Source: Hippopus hippopus (lineage: Eukaryota; Mollusca; Bivalvia; Cardiida; Cardiidae). Taken from it: a DNA stretch of 64,000 nt. The position numbers and the translations under genes are program-made. Shown in pieces: positions 50,743 to 63,800 of this stretch. Under the pieces are notes generated by a model. That model was not told the DNA's origin. It saw only the letters and a list, made by a program, of their open reading frames with translations, and ran no database searches. Positions within the stretch are counted from its first letter, which is position 1, and every line of letters starts with the position of its first letter. Location of the stretch: positions 64,998,845-65,062,844 of the forward strand of contig OX328096.1 of the NCBI GenBank assembly GCA_946811185.2, written 5' to 3'.

Positions 50743-51350
50743 TTGGTCACACCGAGCTAACGGACGAGTAACGGATAAAAAATCATTTCATCCGTTCGTG
50801 TCCGTTCGTATCCGTTTTATGTCCGTTTCTTATCCGGTGAATCCGCTACTTGTCCGGCGATGTCCGGCGATGTCCGTTCCGTCCGGTGGGAAGTTTTGAG
50901 CATGTTCAAAACTTTCCACCGGACAAAACGGACAGAGACATGCAAATGATAGACTTTGGATGCATCTGACAATTTATACCCTCGGCATGTCACGTGACCG
51001 ATACGTTCCTCGTACGTTGGTGTTCGGTACATTTCCGTTCATCGTACGTTTTGTCCGGTTCTCATGCGTTGCACTTCCGTTTTATCCGGTACAAGTCCCT
51101 TACTCGTACGGTGATATCCGTTAATAGACCGTTTATTATCCTGTACATATCCGTTAAACGTGCGTTTTTTTTCCGTTACATGTGCGGTACTCGTGCGGTC
51201 ATTGTGTGGCTTCCTCGCTCCACACACCGATCGCGTGAGCCTCGAGCGGCAGAGGAGATGAATTTTGTCACCGGATAACCAAATTCTGCATATTTTTGTC
51301 CGTTTCCCCCCCGTTACATATCCGTTAGCCGGTCTGACCAAGCCTTAACA
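50743..51350. mobile_element. MITE with AAGCCTTGGTCA ends
   Basis: The left end AAGCCTTGGTCACACCGAGC, TAACGGAC is mirrored by GTTAGCCGGTCTGACCAAGC, CTT at the right. The interior is filled with diverged TCCGTT/GTCCGG phrases. It also has an inner palindrome, CACCGG/CCGGTGGGAAGTTTTGA around CATG. No coding potential. Frames across it arise from the short repeats. Confidence 0.75.
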
Positions 51351-51552
51351 TTTGAATAAATGAGCCGTGCTCTGTGAAAAGGGGGCTTAATGCATCTGCG
51401 AAAAGTATCGACCGAGGTCACCCTGCGCAGTCCGCGCAGGCTGACCTGGGCCGAAACTTTTCGCTATGGGTCAATTTCCTGTATGTCCAAGGACCAGTCT
51501 ACCTCATAAGTCAGTTGTTAAAAAAAGTGGCTATTATGGATCCGTAATTATT
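51351..51552. repeat. Fragment of hairpin MITE family
   Basis: CGAGGTCACCCTGCGCAGTC, CGCGCAGGCTGACCTGGGCC is the small hairpin shared with 3150-3180 and 55200-55230. Flanking GGGGGCTTAATGCATCTGCG matches the adjacent element. Confidence 0.55.
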
Positions 51553-51712
51553 GTGATGGCTTGCTTGGTATGATGGATTACGGAGATGCATTAAGCCCCC
51601 TTTTGCCAGAGCATGGCTCAAATATATTTGAGCCATGTTCTGGCAGAAGGGGGTTTAAATGCATCTCCGTGATGCATTATAGATCTACCAAGCAAGTCAT
51701 CACATAGTTATA
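51553..51712. mobile_element. Long-hairpin MITE
   Basis: Arms of ~75 bp fold on TTTGAGCCATG(T/C)TC...: GTGATGGCTTGCTTGGTATG, ...GGAGATGCATTAAGCCCCC against GGGGGTTTAAATGCATCTCC, ...CCAAGCAAGTCATCAC. The centre is AATATATTTGAGC. A related but diverged copy lies at 2930-3235. Confidence 0.8.
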
Positions 51713-52389
51713 GATCCATAAAATCTAATTTGTATGATAACCGACTGAATCACGAGGCATGCATAAGTTGGTCCAAAGGCCTGTGGCTGGTCCTTTGACA
51801 TGCAGAAAATTGATCAACAGCGAAGTTTTGACCTAGGTCAGCTTGCGTGGAATATACATGTTGAACTGGGTAGATATTTTCTGCAGATGCATTAAGTCCC
51901 CTTTTCACAGATTATTGCTCCTTTATTATGGGAAAAAATCGTAAAATACTTAATCCAATTTTCGCTATAAATGACATTTTGAAACAGTCAAAAAACGGTC
52001 AAAAAACAATTTTTGTCAGGATTTCTTCGACACAATATTTTCCGCGAAAAAACGGCTCGTGTATGACGTAGAGGTAGTATGATTAAGACGTCATCATTTT
52101 CTAGCATTGATCATTGCGTATATCTATACAAAAATATACGTTTATTACGCTGAGAGTAAGTAGAAAATTAGGTAATTTTTACTCAATAAACTGACGATGT
52201 CTTTTTTAGGAATTATCCGATCTGTAGATTGTGTCATTTTTGACCAATCAAGTAAATGTGCAAAAGATTGTGATACGCTGTGCGACCAACCGGAAGACAC
52301 ACAAAATTTAGTCATCCCCTTCTAGATTTAGACTAAAACCCAGAACGAAGTCGGATTTTCATTTTCAAAAATCTAGAACGGTGTTACCG

Positions 52390-52445
52390 CAAAACGAGCT
52401 TCGCTCGTTACGGGCTCTGCCCGTAACTCGCTGTCGCTCGTTATT
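52390..52445. repeat. Nested GC-rich hairpins
   Basis: AACGAGCTTCGCTCGTTACG followed by GGCTCTGCCCGTAACTCGC and TGTCGCTCGTT: two small hairpins inside a larger palindromic stretch. I cannot assign it to an element. Confidence 0.5.
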
Positions 52446-52599
52446 ATTGTATCCATACACTTCTCAACTTGGTCGCAGTACATACTTTACGCTGATCTAT
52501 CAAAATATCGCAAAAACATTATTTTTACAAAGATCTAAACTGGTGTAAAACGATCAACCAGGATTTTCTACACGATGGCTTTACTTTTTACCAACACTA

Positions 52600-54725
52600 C
52601 TTTCACCCAAAAATTGTGTGTGCACACCATAGAACTGATCACGCGTTAGAAGAGTAGGAACGAAAACAAACCAAAATACTGTGCACAGCATAATATGCAG
52701 ATCTTGGTTACTAAAGTTCCATCAGAAAACAAATTTAATTCTGTGCACGTCATAGAATGCTGGTGTAGGGTGCGGAAGTTGGGAAAGAAAACTCCAAAAT
52801 AAGTTCTGGGTTACTGCGGTAGACACGAAACACCCAAAATAATGTGCACATCACACTATGCATGTCTAAGCTACTTCAGCAGGGTCGAAAACATCATAAA
52901 TATAGTGCACGCCATAGAATGCAGGTCTGTACTATTGCGGTAAAGACAGAAAAGGCCCAAAAAATGTGCACACCATAGAATGTAGGCCTAGGTTATGTAG
53001 AAAAGAAAGAAAACACCAGAAAAGAATGTGCACACCATACCATAGAATGCAGGGCTCTTGTAACTGCACTATTGACAAAAATCCCTAATAAATCTGTACA
53101 TCCGACACAATATGATGGAGCTTCCTTGTATCTGCAGAAGGGCCAGACAAGCCCAAAATAAAGTGCACACCATAGAATGTCGGTCCCTGTTAAGAACAGC
53201 AGAGAAGGAAAACGCTCTAAATAATTTTCAGACCATACCATGAAGATCCCTTGAAAGTACAATAAGGACAAGAAATTTCAAAAAGCTGTGCACACCATAG
53301 AATGCAGGTCCCTGGTTATGTCGATAGAGACAGAAAATGCTCTAACTGACGTGTAGACCATAGAATACAGGTTCCTGGTTACGGCAGAAGGCAGAAAATA
53401 TTCCCTAAATAATGTGCACGCCATAGAATGAAGATCCCTTGTGACTGCACCAGGTACAGAAATCGCCCAAAAAACTGTGCACAATATATATCTTTATAAT
53501 GGATATCCGTTTAAAGAATAGTAAGAACAAGAAACGTGTAGAATAATGTGCACACGATACAATGTTTACAAGTCCCTTGTAAATGTAGTTGGGACAAGAA
53601 ACGCTCTAAATAATGTGCACACAATACAGTGCTGGTCCCTAGAAAGTGCAGTAGGAACAGGAAGCACTTTAAATAACGCGCACACCATAGATTGCGGGTC
53701 CTGGGTTAGGAGAAAATGGTTATGAAAGAAAACGCCTTAAGTTATGTGCACACCATAAAATGCAGGTCGCTTGTAACTGCAGTAGGGACAGAAAACGCAA
53801 AACAACTGTGCACACCATAGAAAGCTAGTCCCTGTTTACGCCAGTAGGGAAAGAAAACAGTCTTTATAATGTGCACACCGTACAAAGCAGGCCCCTGGTT
53901 ACGGCACTTGGAAGAGAAAACACCCTAAAAAGTGCGCAACCCATTGAATGAAAGTCATGGGTTACGCCATTAGGCGCTGAAAACTCAAAAAAAAAAAAAG
54001 TACACACCATGGAATGCAGGTCCTTCGAAGGACAGCAAAAACTCTAGAATGCACATCATACAATACAGGTCGCTTGTGAACTAAAATGGGACAGAAAGTG
54101 CTCCAAGTAAAGTGCACACCATATTCACAATGCAGGTCCCGGGTAACGGCAGTAAGGAGCGAAAACACCGTAATTAATGTGCACACCATATAATGCAGTC
54201 CCTTTAACTGCGGTAGGGACGGGAAACACCAAACAACTGTGCACGCACACCACAGAATGCAGGTCCCTGGTTACGTCAGTAGGAACAGAAAACACTAAAT
54301 AGAATGTGCACACCATAGAATACAGGTCCCGGGTTACGGCAGTACGGAGAGAAAACACCCTTGGTAATGTACACAGCATATAATGCAGGTTACGAGGTAC
54401 GACAGAAAGGAGAAAAAACGCTTTAAATAATTTGCACACCATAAATGCAGGTCTCTTGCAACCGCAGTAGGGACAGAAAACGCCAAACGACGGTGCACAC
54501 CATAGAATGCAAGTCCCTGGTTACGTCAGTAGGGACAGAAAACTCTAAATAATTTTCACACCACATTGGCCTAATGCGAGTCCCCTGTAAAGTTCTGCAG
54601 TAGGGACAGAAAACGCCAAACAACTGCGCGCATCATATAATGCTGGTCCCTAATTATGGCACTTAAGGAGAGAAAATGTGCACCTCATAGAATGCAGGTC
54701 ACTGGTTACGACTGTAGGGATATTA
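52600..54725. repeat. ~63-bp diverged satellite
   Basis: About thirty units of the type TGTGCACACCATAGAATGCA, GGTCCCTGGTTACGGCAGTA, GGGACAGAAAACGCC, with period roughly 60-68 bp. Units differ by substitutions and small indels, so it is old. The unit length is close to a multiple of three, so minus-strand frames with repeated VTRDLHSMVCT-like peptides appear and are not genes. Confidence 0.9.
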
Positions 54726-55077
54726 TCTTACGCTAGGTAGCATTTTTCAAATATACATCTGATTTGGGCATTCTGGGTACAGAACCGGACTACTTTTTAA
54801 AACGACAACCGTTACTTTGAATTTCAAAATAAAATAAACGTTTACTCATTAAAACGCTACCTGGTACGATTCATTCAGATATGGACAGCTGGTATGTAAC
54901 CTATGCACCGGCCATTTATTTTAAACAGCCCTTACAGGCTTGGGTAATAGCTTCGGTATAAGCCCAGACACTTTTTGTTGATATGTCTGTGGAAAAACCT
55001 TCGCGAATCCTGGTTTCCCTAAAGTCCATATTTAGAAACTGTAATCAAAGATGTGCAGTAAAACTATTTGTGAAAAC
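54726..55077. other. Insertion within the satellite
   Basis: About 350 bp unrelated to the satellite, which stops at about 54725 and resumes at 55078. ACGCTAGGTAGCATTTT near the left and AAACGCTACCTGGTACG inside give a short inverse match (GCTAGGTAGC/GCTACCTGG), hinting at a small mobile element. Confidence 0.5.
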
Positions 55078-55275
55078 TATTTTTCCCTGGTTATGGCAGT
55101 AAGGAGAAAAAACGCCTTAAATTACGTGCACACCATAGAATGCAGGTAGAATTGTCGTTTGACACGCAGAAAATTTACCAGTGGCAAAAGTTTCGACCCA
55201 GGTCAGCCTGCGCGGACTGTTTAGGCTGACATAGGTCGACACTTTTTGCAAATGCATTAAAGCCATTTTTTTTAC
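55078..55275. repeat. Last satellite unit and hairpin-MITE fragment
   Basis: TTTTTCCCTGGTTATGGCAG to CACACCATAGAATGCAGG is one more satellite unit. It is followed by GGTCAGCCTGCGCGGACTGT, TTAGGCTGAC, the hairpin shared with 3150 and 51420. Confidence 0.6.
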
Positions 55276-55814
55276 ATGTAGCATTACGAATATGTACGAG
55301 ATTATTACGTACATGTATTTATCACATAAAACCTCCTCCTGCAGTGTATTAAATCCATGACTTATTTTTGATAATACACTAGTGTATTATCGTTTTTTGG
55401 GTCCCGGTTCTGATCAGTTTTTAGTCACGAGCGCGTGAAGCGAGAGAAACCAACCACAGTTTGTGCGGGAATTTGTACTGTTACGCCGTTTCGGGGAAAA
55501 ATGACGTCACTGTTGCTAAGACGTATTCACCTGATAGATTTTTGATTTTCATGTTTGATAAAAACCAAGAAATGCAGCGAAAGTCTCTTAAAATCAATAT
55601 TATTGCGGAAATAGGTGGACTTAACCCCTCTATAAACTGTTTCACTCTTCTTTTGGTGTAAATGTCACAGAACTATCTAGTTGTGTATGTACACATTTGA
55701 AACCAAGCTACAACGTAAACATGGACCCGTGAACGGTATAGAGGCTGAAGGTGATGATGCGGGATATTTTTCTGTCTGTCATTCGTTTAATGTGATAAAT
55801 AGAATCTCACATTC
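55276..55814. other. Nothing firm
   Basis: AT-rich spacer. GATAATACACTAGTGTATTATC at about 55370-55392 is a perfect short palindrome. No supported gene. Confidence 0.5.
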
Positions 55815-55932
55815 GTGTTTATGTATTATCATTTTTATCAAACTCGTTGACTAAAATGTATTTGACGCTCGCCAAGGCTCGCGTCATACAATTTTAGTCA
55901 ACTCGTTTGATAAAAATGGTAATACATAAACA
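55815..55932. repeat. Palindrome with ~46-bp arms
   Basis: GTGTTTATGTATTATCATTT, TTATCAAACTCGTTGACTAA, AATGTA pairs with its inverse ending ACATAAACAC. The ~25-bp centre contains GACGCTCGCCAAGGCTCGCG. A few mismatches. Hairpin-type MITE or a cruciform-prone spacer. Confidence 0.75.
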
Positions 55933-57519
55933 CTCATGTAAGTTCCTCTATATAGTTATTGTCTTGAGACAAAGAACAGTTAAGTCTAAAAAATAAAGAT
56001 TCAGTTCTCTCCTGTTCCATATTGTATGAAAATAAGCGTATGAATCGATAAGTGTATTAGATGTGCAGACAACAAACATCTTTTCACTATTTCTTGCGTA
56101 ACACATTGCATGAGGTATCTTTTATACCCAATGCAATTTAATACGTTTAATTAGCACATAAACCTGTTTACAGTTAGATTCGATGGATTAGTTTACTACC
56201 AAATGTCACGCTTTTCCCCCGTGTGATGTAAATAGATAAATAATTCACTCGGTTGTAAAGCCATACACAGCCACACAGCCTACCAGAAGCCTATGTTTAC
56301 AACTATTTTCTGTCTTTCGGAACCCTCCGGCTACACAAGAAATTAATTCCTCTCATGCACGCCATAAGACTATTTTCTCAGAAACAACAAGTGACATCAA
56401 CAAAAACATGCCAGAGTCCTTGTCCGATTTTGAAGAAATCGAATTCTACCAAATTTTCAATTTCAATATTCAAGTCTTTGAAACATTTTTGAAAATCTGC
56501 CGTGATTACAATATTTTCGTATTTCAAGAAAATAAAGAATCAAATAATCACAATATAACTTCCGAGTGATGATCACTAAAACAACTGAAGTATCGTTAAA
56601 CTTGTCTAAACCATTAATCTCCAGATGTGAAGAGCTTATCAACCCCTCGTAGAAAGCTTGTTGTCGGTGTAGAATGCTTAAAATTACCTTCTCGGCATTA
56701 GTCTCGAATAGGTGATTAATATTTTGCTAGTGTGTAAACTGCTGCAAAAAGAAATAGGGGTCAGTGCAGAATTTGCCGATTTTGGTCAAATTATTCGTAG
56801 CCAAACAACCACTTGGTTAAGAAATTTTCAGAGTTGTACACCAAGGCAATGCAGATGTTAAACAAAGATGCAAAATTTAGTCGTAATCTAAGTAATTCCT
56901 GTTGAAATAGTTGCAATGAAATAAATCATGATAGACGCGCATCTAGGCCTACAAATGTCCTATTTGAATCATCAATGTGGGGAAAAATACATGTAAGCCA
57001 TTTTTTCTGTACATGATATTAGTTTCTAAGATCGAATCCAGTTATTCCGTCTGATACAGTCCGATCTAGAGACTTCACCCACCGTAACTAAATGTTTACT
57101 TTACAAGCGGTCGAAAGTTCAAGTGAAAAGGGGGCGCTAAATTCTCTTACAATTGAACCACAAAAGAGTTTCACTATTTTTTCCCGTAACTCTTACGCCG
57201 GATTTCTTTAAAATAAGATTTTCTTGTTTGACATTTTCTATCTGGCATAGGTCCAAGATTACCCGGGATGTTTTAAAAGTTTCACCTATAAACATTATCA
57301 CTTGTTGACGGTTTTTGAGTACTAACCTCGTTATTATCACCCTGATCTATGAAGGGTCTATGTAACTATGACTCCACCCATTACTGCTTTCGGTCCTGCT
57401 CCCTGTTTGCGAGAATGATGCGATATCCTAGATTTTTGTCTCGTAAGTAAATTACAGATGCCGCATGGTCTGATATCGCTGACATTTCCTGTACAGCTTA
57501 GATATTCCAGTTTGATGAG
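55933..57519. other. No gene recognised
   Basis: AT-rich DNA. I see no supported exon, repeat family match or RNA gene. Confidence 0.45.
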
Positions 57520-58005
57520 CATCAGAGTGAAAATTTAGTCTCTAGAGTTCTTTCCCAGTATTCTACCTTTAGACCCGATGCAACAAAATTTGCAATTCGT
57601 CTGAAATATCAAAACAAACGTCTTCACCAACCTGCATCATGACTGGACTGAAAATGTAGCCTCTAGAGCGCACACAAAGTTTTTTTAAAGATTTGACTCG
57701 GTGACCCACTTTTTTAGACAATCTAACTAATTCTAAAGCTCATCCGAGTTATCATCGGGACAGTCACTTTGACGAACTTGCAAGAGCATTCGACTGAAAA
57801 CGTGGTCTCTAAAGTGTATGCAAGATTTTTCAAATCTCAGTCTCGCGGACCTACCTTTCGACCTGACATGACCATTTTCAATCTAAAACGGGATATAATC
57901 AAGACAAACAATCTGACCAACTTTCACGAGTACTGGACTGAAAGCGTGGCATCTAATGTGTACACAAGGTTTTTAAAGATTAGATTTGAAAGCAAACTTT
58001 TTTGA
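57520..58005. repeat. Bivalve ~146-bp repeat, diverged copy 4
   Basis: Three units with GACTGAAAATGTAGCCTCTA, GAGCGCACACAAAGTTTTT and GACCAACTTTCACGAGTA phrases. More diverged than the other copies and lacking both bracketing ends. Confidence 0.75.
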
Positions 58006-58339
58006 CGGCTTGGAATTATCTTTTTCAGATTCCCTTCCATGCAATTATTCTCACGAATAATAACAAGATAGGATTTTAAAAGACAACTTTATCTCCAGCT
58101 GACAATTGTTTGTAAAATACTTACAGGGGTGAACGTTTGACCGATAAAAACCTTTGATAGGACTCCGGTTACATGAAACCACAAAAAGTGTTTGCAAAGA
58201 CAGATTGACATAAAGACGGAGACAGCTGAAAGCCATACCTATAATCCCTGACATGTTACTTAAGTAAGTGATAATCACAGACTCTGCAAATCATGTTACT
58301 GAGCTAAACACTTTACCATTTTTTTTTTGAAAATCCTTA
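58006..58339. other. No gene recognised
   Basis: Spacer between two repeat arrays. Nothing identifiable. Confidence 0.45.
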
Positions 58340-59400
58340 ACGGAGTTGAGGAAAATATAGAGCCGCCACGAAATTGAAGGCTCAAGCATTTGACTCTCAA
58401 ATAAGACCTTGACCGTGAGTCTGCACCGTTGAGCCATGCATTCTGCATCAGGCCTGGTGTTCAAGAGATATTTATAAAGTAGACACCGTTTATGAGAATG
58501 TGACGTTTGACCTACAGAGCTCTATGAATTTGACCTTGAAATCTAGCGTTTGAAACCACTGTTTGAACATCGTCTCATCAAGGTGAATGTTGGTATGAAA
58601 CATCTTTTGATTTGGACTATAGTTTTGAGAGATATGGAGCTAAAAGGGTGAACGGACAGACAGACGGAGGACAGACAGACTAGTGACTGAAACCTCTACT
58701 CTGCACATTGACAGACGGAAGGACAGACAGACTAAAAGCTGAAACCTCTACTCTGCACATTGTCTCATTAAGGCGCAAAAAATTTGCAGTATTTTCAAAA
58801 TCAGGCCAGGAATTCAAGAGATATGGAGCAGAGAGGATAGATTTGCCTTTTACACCCTGCTGTCACCTAGACCTTGTAGCCTGGCGTCTAAACCGTCTGT
58901 TCTGCACATCGTCATATCAAGTTTAACACGTGTAGAATATTTATAAAATCGGGCCAGGCGTTAAAGTGATATAGTATGGACAGGATTCATGAGCATTTGA
59001 CCTTTGACCCTCTGCTATGACCTAGACCTGGAAGCCTGGCATCTGAAACTTCCGCACTGCGTATCGTCTCACCAATGTGCACACGTGTGTGAAATATTTA
59101 AAAAATCAGAACAGATGTTCAAGAGATATATAGAGCGGACAGGATTTATGAGCAATTGACCCTTGACTCCCTGAAATGGCCATGATCTTAGAGCTTTGCA
59201 TCTGAAACCTCCGCGCTCATCATGGTTCATACATTCGTAAAATGTTGTACAAAAAGGAGCCATGTGTGAAATATTGTAGACATCAGGCCAGGAGTTTAAG
59301 TGACATGGAGCGGACAAGATGTATGAGCATCTGACTTTTGAACCCCTGCTTTGACCTTTACTTTGGAGCCTGTGTTCTGAAACCTTCTCTCTGTTGTAAC
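58340..59400. repeat. ~165-bp tandem repeat
   Basis: About five to six diverged units. Each has CAGGCCAGG(A/C)(G)TTCAAGAGATAT-type, GGAGCGGACAGGATTTATGA-type and GACCTTGGAGCCTGGCATCT-type phrases, followed by GAAACCTCC-CTCTGCACATCGTCTCA. A CAGACAGAC-rich stretch at 58650-58735 is itself duplicated. No coding potential. Confidence 0.8.
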
Positions 59401-60194
59401 TCAGTCGCTTACATATATTATATCGATATAAAATGTTGTATCCTTGTTTAAATCATATCAGTAATGTGGAAACACTTGGAGTACCACCAAAAATGCAAAA
59501 CATGATTTTTAGTCTTGCAAACACTCCAAATAATTGCAAAGCTTGCTTTTTGACGAATGTCTCTGCGAAAGGAATATTGTTCATGTAGAATCAGACCACA
59601 CATATTGTGCAGTGTGATCCGAAATTATACTGACTCTAAAAGAAATCGCATATGTAATTCATACATTAAGGCTTAAAGATGCATCTTTACTCGTTTTCAT
59701 TCAGTTTTGTAACCAATTTTATCCTTGTTTTATGAAATTATAATCATTCTTGTACCCTCGTGCCAAATGTTGCCCCTGACGGTTGCAAGGTTGCACAGAT
59801 TACGACGGATAGAAAATGCATTTCATTGCTAGCCATAGACATAACAACCACAGTTTCCGGTTTAAATCGAAGACAAATCCCTGGCGTCTCTTTATCACAT
59901 ACACCTTATATCGATTTTTTATCTACGTTTTCACGGCTATCTAGATTCTACACATTGTAAAGTTGTAACAGCGTTTGTTTACTCTCTGGCTGTAAGGATG
60001 CAATTTTAAGTTATGTATAAAAGCTGCTGTTCATCAGCTGTAAATGTATCACGATATATAGAAGGTATTTTCAATACCCTGCCAGTTTCACTGGGAGGGA
60101 CTTGAGAGAGTGTTTGCCTCGATGTATCCACCTTTCTGTCTGCACATTCCTTTGATTTCAGTTAAAGTCAAAGTCAAGGCCACTTTCACAAAAA
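59401..60194. other. No gene recognised
   Basis: AT-rich DNA without a supported gene or repeat match. Confidence 0.45.
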
Positions 60195-60245
60195 AAAACA
60201 GGGGGGGGGGGGCAGGGGGGAAACCCCCCCCCCAAAAAACCTGAA
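60195..60245. repeat. G-run / C-run hairpin
   Basis: Runs of 13 and 6 G followed by AAA and a run of about 10 C. It can fold back or form a quadruplex. Homopolymers this long are also a common site of sequencing or assembly error. Confidence 0.7.
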
Positions 60246-60559
60246 AACTGCAATACATGCAATCTATGGGTTTATTTATTATTTTTTTCTTTTATTAAAC
60301 TTTCAACGTAAAAATGTTGACATGCAGGTTATGAATATGCCATCATTTAATGGCTATGATCAAAGTCACTATTAAAGGAAAGGAACAACGGACAGAACTA
60401 GCAGAACATTATGGTGAAAGAGCTTGATACAAAAATAGCACATTTACCCCGTCTGTACCGCTAAAATGAATAACTGTTAATAAAAATGGAAAACTGATTC
60501 TGCAATAATTCAAAGAATTTATAATTCCATGTTATGTTTAATTGGTTTGCTTTTTTCGT

Positions 60560-60890
60560 ATGGTGTTATGCCGCCGTTTTCAACATTATTTCAATTATAC
60601 TGCGACGGCCAGAGCACCTAAAACAGCTTTCCTAGAATTTTCTTTTTTGTACCAGTAGGCCTACTTCGAATAGTAGGTCTATCCTTCCACAAAAACTCGC
60701 TGCGTTCAAATATAACCATCGTCGAAACAATGATTAGCAGTGAAAGGGGAATGAATCCTGTCGCAATAACTATCACCAATCTAAGGAAAGAGATTGGCGA
60801 AGCTGGAGATTCGAACCAGCAACACTATGAGTTCAAGCTCTGTTCGTTACGAACTGAGCTACCGGGCTCAACGAGCTATGTTTATTAAAC
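60560..60890 (-). repeat. tRNA-derived SINE, most complete copy
   Basis: On the minus strand the head (about 60800-60870) has a box A-like TAGCTCAGTTCGTAACG and a box B-like GGTTCGAATCTCC at tRNA-like spacing. The body follows with GATTGGTGATAGTTATTGCG, ACAGGATTCATTCC and, at the far end, the GAAATAATGTTGAAAACGGC phrase shared with the copies at 2.1, 6.4 and 16.8 kb. From memory it resembles the V-type SINEs reported from bivalves. Confidence 0.7.
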
Positions 60891-63800
60891 TTAATATTTC
60901 AGGCAGTTAAAGAGCATACCTTTATTTTTGGCGAAGGCCAATGTTTTTGATGAAGAAAGACTAAAATCTGCTACAAGTTATCTATTTATGAGTTTATGGG
61001 TGCATCTTGATATGCAGATTATTCACATGTCTGCATGTTATGGACAAGGTAAAGGTCCTGGTTAAAAATGATAGAAAAATAGAATAATATCTCTAAATCA
61101 GTAAGTGTCGGCCATCATCTATTGGCCATGCATAGGACAAGCTCTTGTTTTCACTCACTGTTAAAATTTGTATTTTTATTAAATGTTTTAACGCTGGATA
61201 TCTGAATGAACCGTTCTTGTGAAGGAGCCATCAGAGCCTGCTGCCTGTCATGTTTAAACTTTTTCATACAAAGAATAAAATAGAGTAAACGCACGGTAAC
61301 TTTAACAATTTGGCATAAATGCACGTTAGTTACTTTGCTAGCTCATTCATTCCAACAGTTGTGGACATACATAAGAATTTTGGTTTTTTTCATGTTGTGT
61401 TTCATGCACATAGTTCCTTTGTTTGCCAGTGTCCAGTCACATTTATTCTTATAAATGTATTGCAAGACCATAAATTCAGCATTCTAATCCTTTCAGTGCT
61501 GATTTAAAAAAAAAAAAAAAACGCGTATGATTTTGATGGAACTACATCAACTTGCTCTTCATCAACTGTGTTGTTCAAGTGTGCCAAAATGATAATCGAG
61601 CAATGTGCACCGACAATCAGACTACACAATCTGCGGGCTGATCATGTTGTCTGAAAATGTCAGTATTTTATACATGTACCATATTTAAAGGGTTGAAGAT
61701 AAAGACTTTATAGTATATGAAAGCGATTATTTGCTTGCATGCAGTTCCTCAAATGATCAAAGCAATTTTAGCACACACACACACAAAAAAAAAAACCGTA
61801 CTTCCATCAAGATGACATTCATACGGTCTCTGCAATGTCTCTGTAATATTTCCAGTTTCATCAATTTTACCTGTGTTCGATGTCCAGGGTAGACAAATGT
61901 TGAGGGAAGGAAAAAGTGTTAAACAATTTCTTATAAAACGATTTGAACTACGCAAAAGCATTTTGCAACCTCCAGGCCTTCGACTTTATTTCCGCTCCAG
62001 TTTTCTCTAAATTTAATATGTCAAAGAGACTAAAATATGATACACTGATTTGTTATATCGTCTCTCAAGAGAAGATATGTAAGTGTGACTGGTCAGTGTT
62101 TTATCCTGTTGAATGTCGATAAATTTATGTTTTCCTCTTTCAATAAATTTGTTTTCTAAAACTTGTAGTCCCCCCGCCCCCCTTTTTTTTTTGTTTTAAC
62201 ATTTAGTATTCCTGAACCGTTTGATAAAAGTTATTTCTTCACCCGTTTTTCCCTGACTAACCTTTGTAAGAATAAGCTTGGCACTTTGAAAGAATCATAC
62301 GTGAAGGTATTGTTCAGAAATTAGTATGCACATGTATATTCACTGGCAGTCATGAAAATTATTCAAACAAAAAAAAAAAAGTTTTCGACGGAACAGTCCG
62401 TGGTCTTTGTTAAAATTGCACTGGACACTTACGCACCCGTCAATTTCCCCGCCTCCAGTCCATCAGTTTTTTTTTCCCCTCAGATTTGATTCAAGATGGG
62501 TGCTTGCGGCCATTCTGAAATCAGAACATCTGCATTTTCATTTTTTTAATGGTATCTCTCTGGTATAATGAGGTGGAAAGGAGAAACTTCATGGACACAC
62601 GCTTTCCTATATGTATTTAGTTCACCCTTATTTTTTTTCTTTGTCTGATATATTTCAAGACAGCTGCTTGTCGGCCATTTTGAAATTCGAATTTCTGCTA
62701 ATTTGTTTCTTGTGGGGCTTTATTTCAACTGCAAATGGATAGTATGAAAAGAAACTTCATACATTATTAACTCCCGTACTGTTTCGTTTTAAGCTTTATC
62801 AACCACGTCCTTAAATATCATATCCACACATACAAACACGCCGACAACAATCCTTATAATGAAGACATTGTAATAAAGTGGTTTTTTTTCCCCCCAAGTC
62901 ATTTATTTATTTGATTTGTCTAGACAGCAATTAATGATTTTTCAGTTTCTAAAAATAACACGTATACAGTATATTGTTTCGTTTATAAGATCCGAAAAGC
63001 ATGGGTCGGTAGACAATTTTGAAAGTGCGGTCAAAATTTATCGAAATCTCGAAATATTCTGTATCAGCGGTTTGATGCGTTTGCAATCAAGGAACAAGTG
63101 TTGGATGGTTTCTTTGTTTTTGTTACAAACTGTAAAAAAATTTAAATCAGACCTTAAAAAGTAGAGAGTTTGAGGGCAAGATTCCATGAATGAGTCTATT
63201 TTGTATTTTTGAAAATTATTATGTACTAGTTTCTAATCTGTATTTTCATTTGAGTATATTGTATTCCGTTTATGTTTGCATGTTTGCGTTTCATTATTTT
63301 GTGTTAAAGCACTGTAGATATATTTATTGATATTGTTTTTAGTCAAAATATCAAAGAAACAATAGTTTCTGAAGGGGTTATAATGTCCACTTAGAGATTT
63401 CTTGTTAACGATAATTTTGCATTTTGAAATAAAAGCTATGTTTCATTTATTATCAATGGCTCTTGTACATGTACTTACACAACTGGCACAACTCTGTCAG
63501 GCCTACGACGGTTCGGCTGCCACCTGTCTCACGTGATAGATCATACAACTAGCACAATCTGACCCTTTTAAGCATTGTACTTGGTGTTAATTATCTTTTG
63601 ATCGTATTTAGAAAGGAAAAGGTCAAGACTGAAATAGCTATGTAGGTGATACCTTACTCCAATTGACTTAACGATGTCGTCATTTATCGGGGTCTGCAGA
63701 CAAGGTTACATACTGACACTGTATCTAATCGAGTAGCCTGACGTAATGACCTAATTATGCTACATAGAATATGTATCATGTTTAGTCCAGTACCACAGAA

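Noticed and set aside
52993..54623. Minus-strand frames with repeated VTRDLHSMVCT peptides
   Set aside because: They follow the ~63-bp satellite, shift frame often and have no start context.
60800..60870. A tRNA gene on the minus strand
   Set aside because: Box A and box B are present but the acceptor stem is poor and repetitive SINE body follows. The same holds at 16306-16378.
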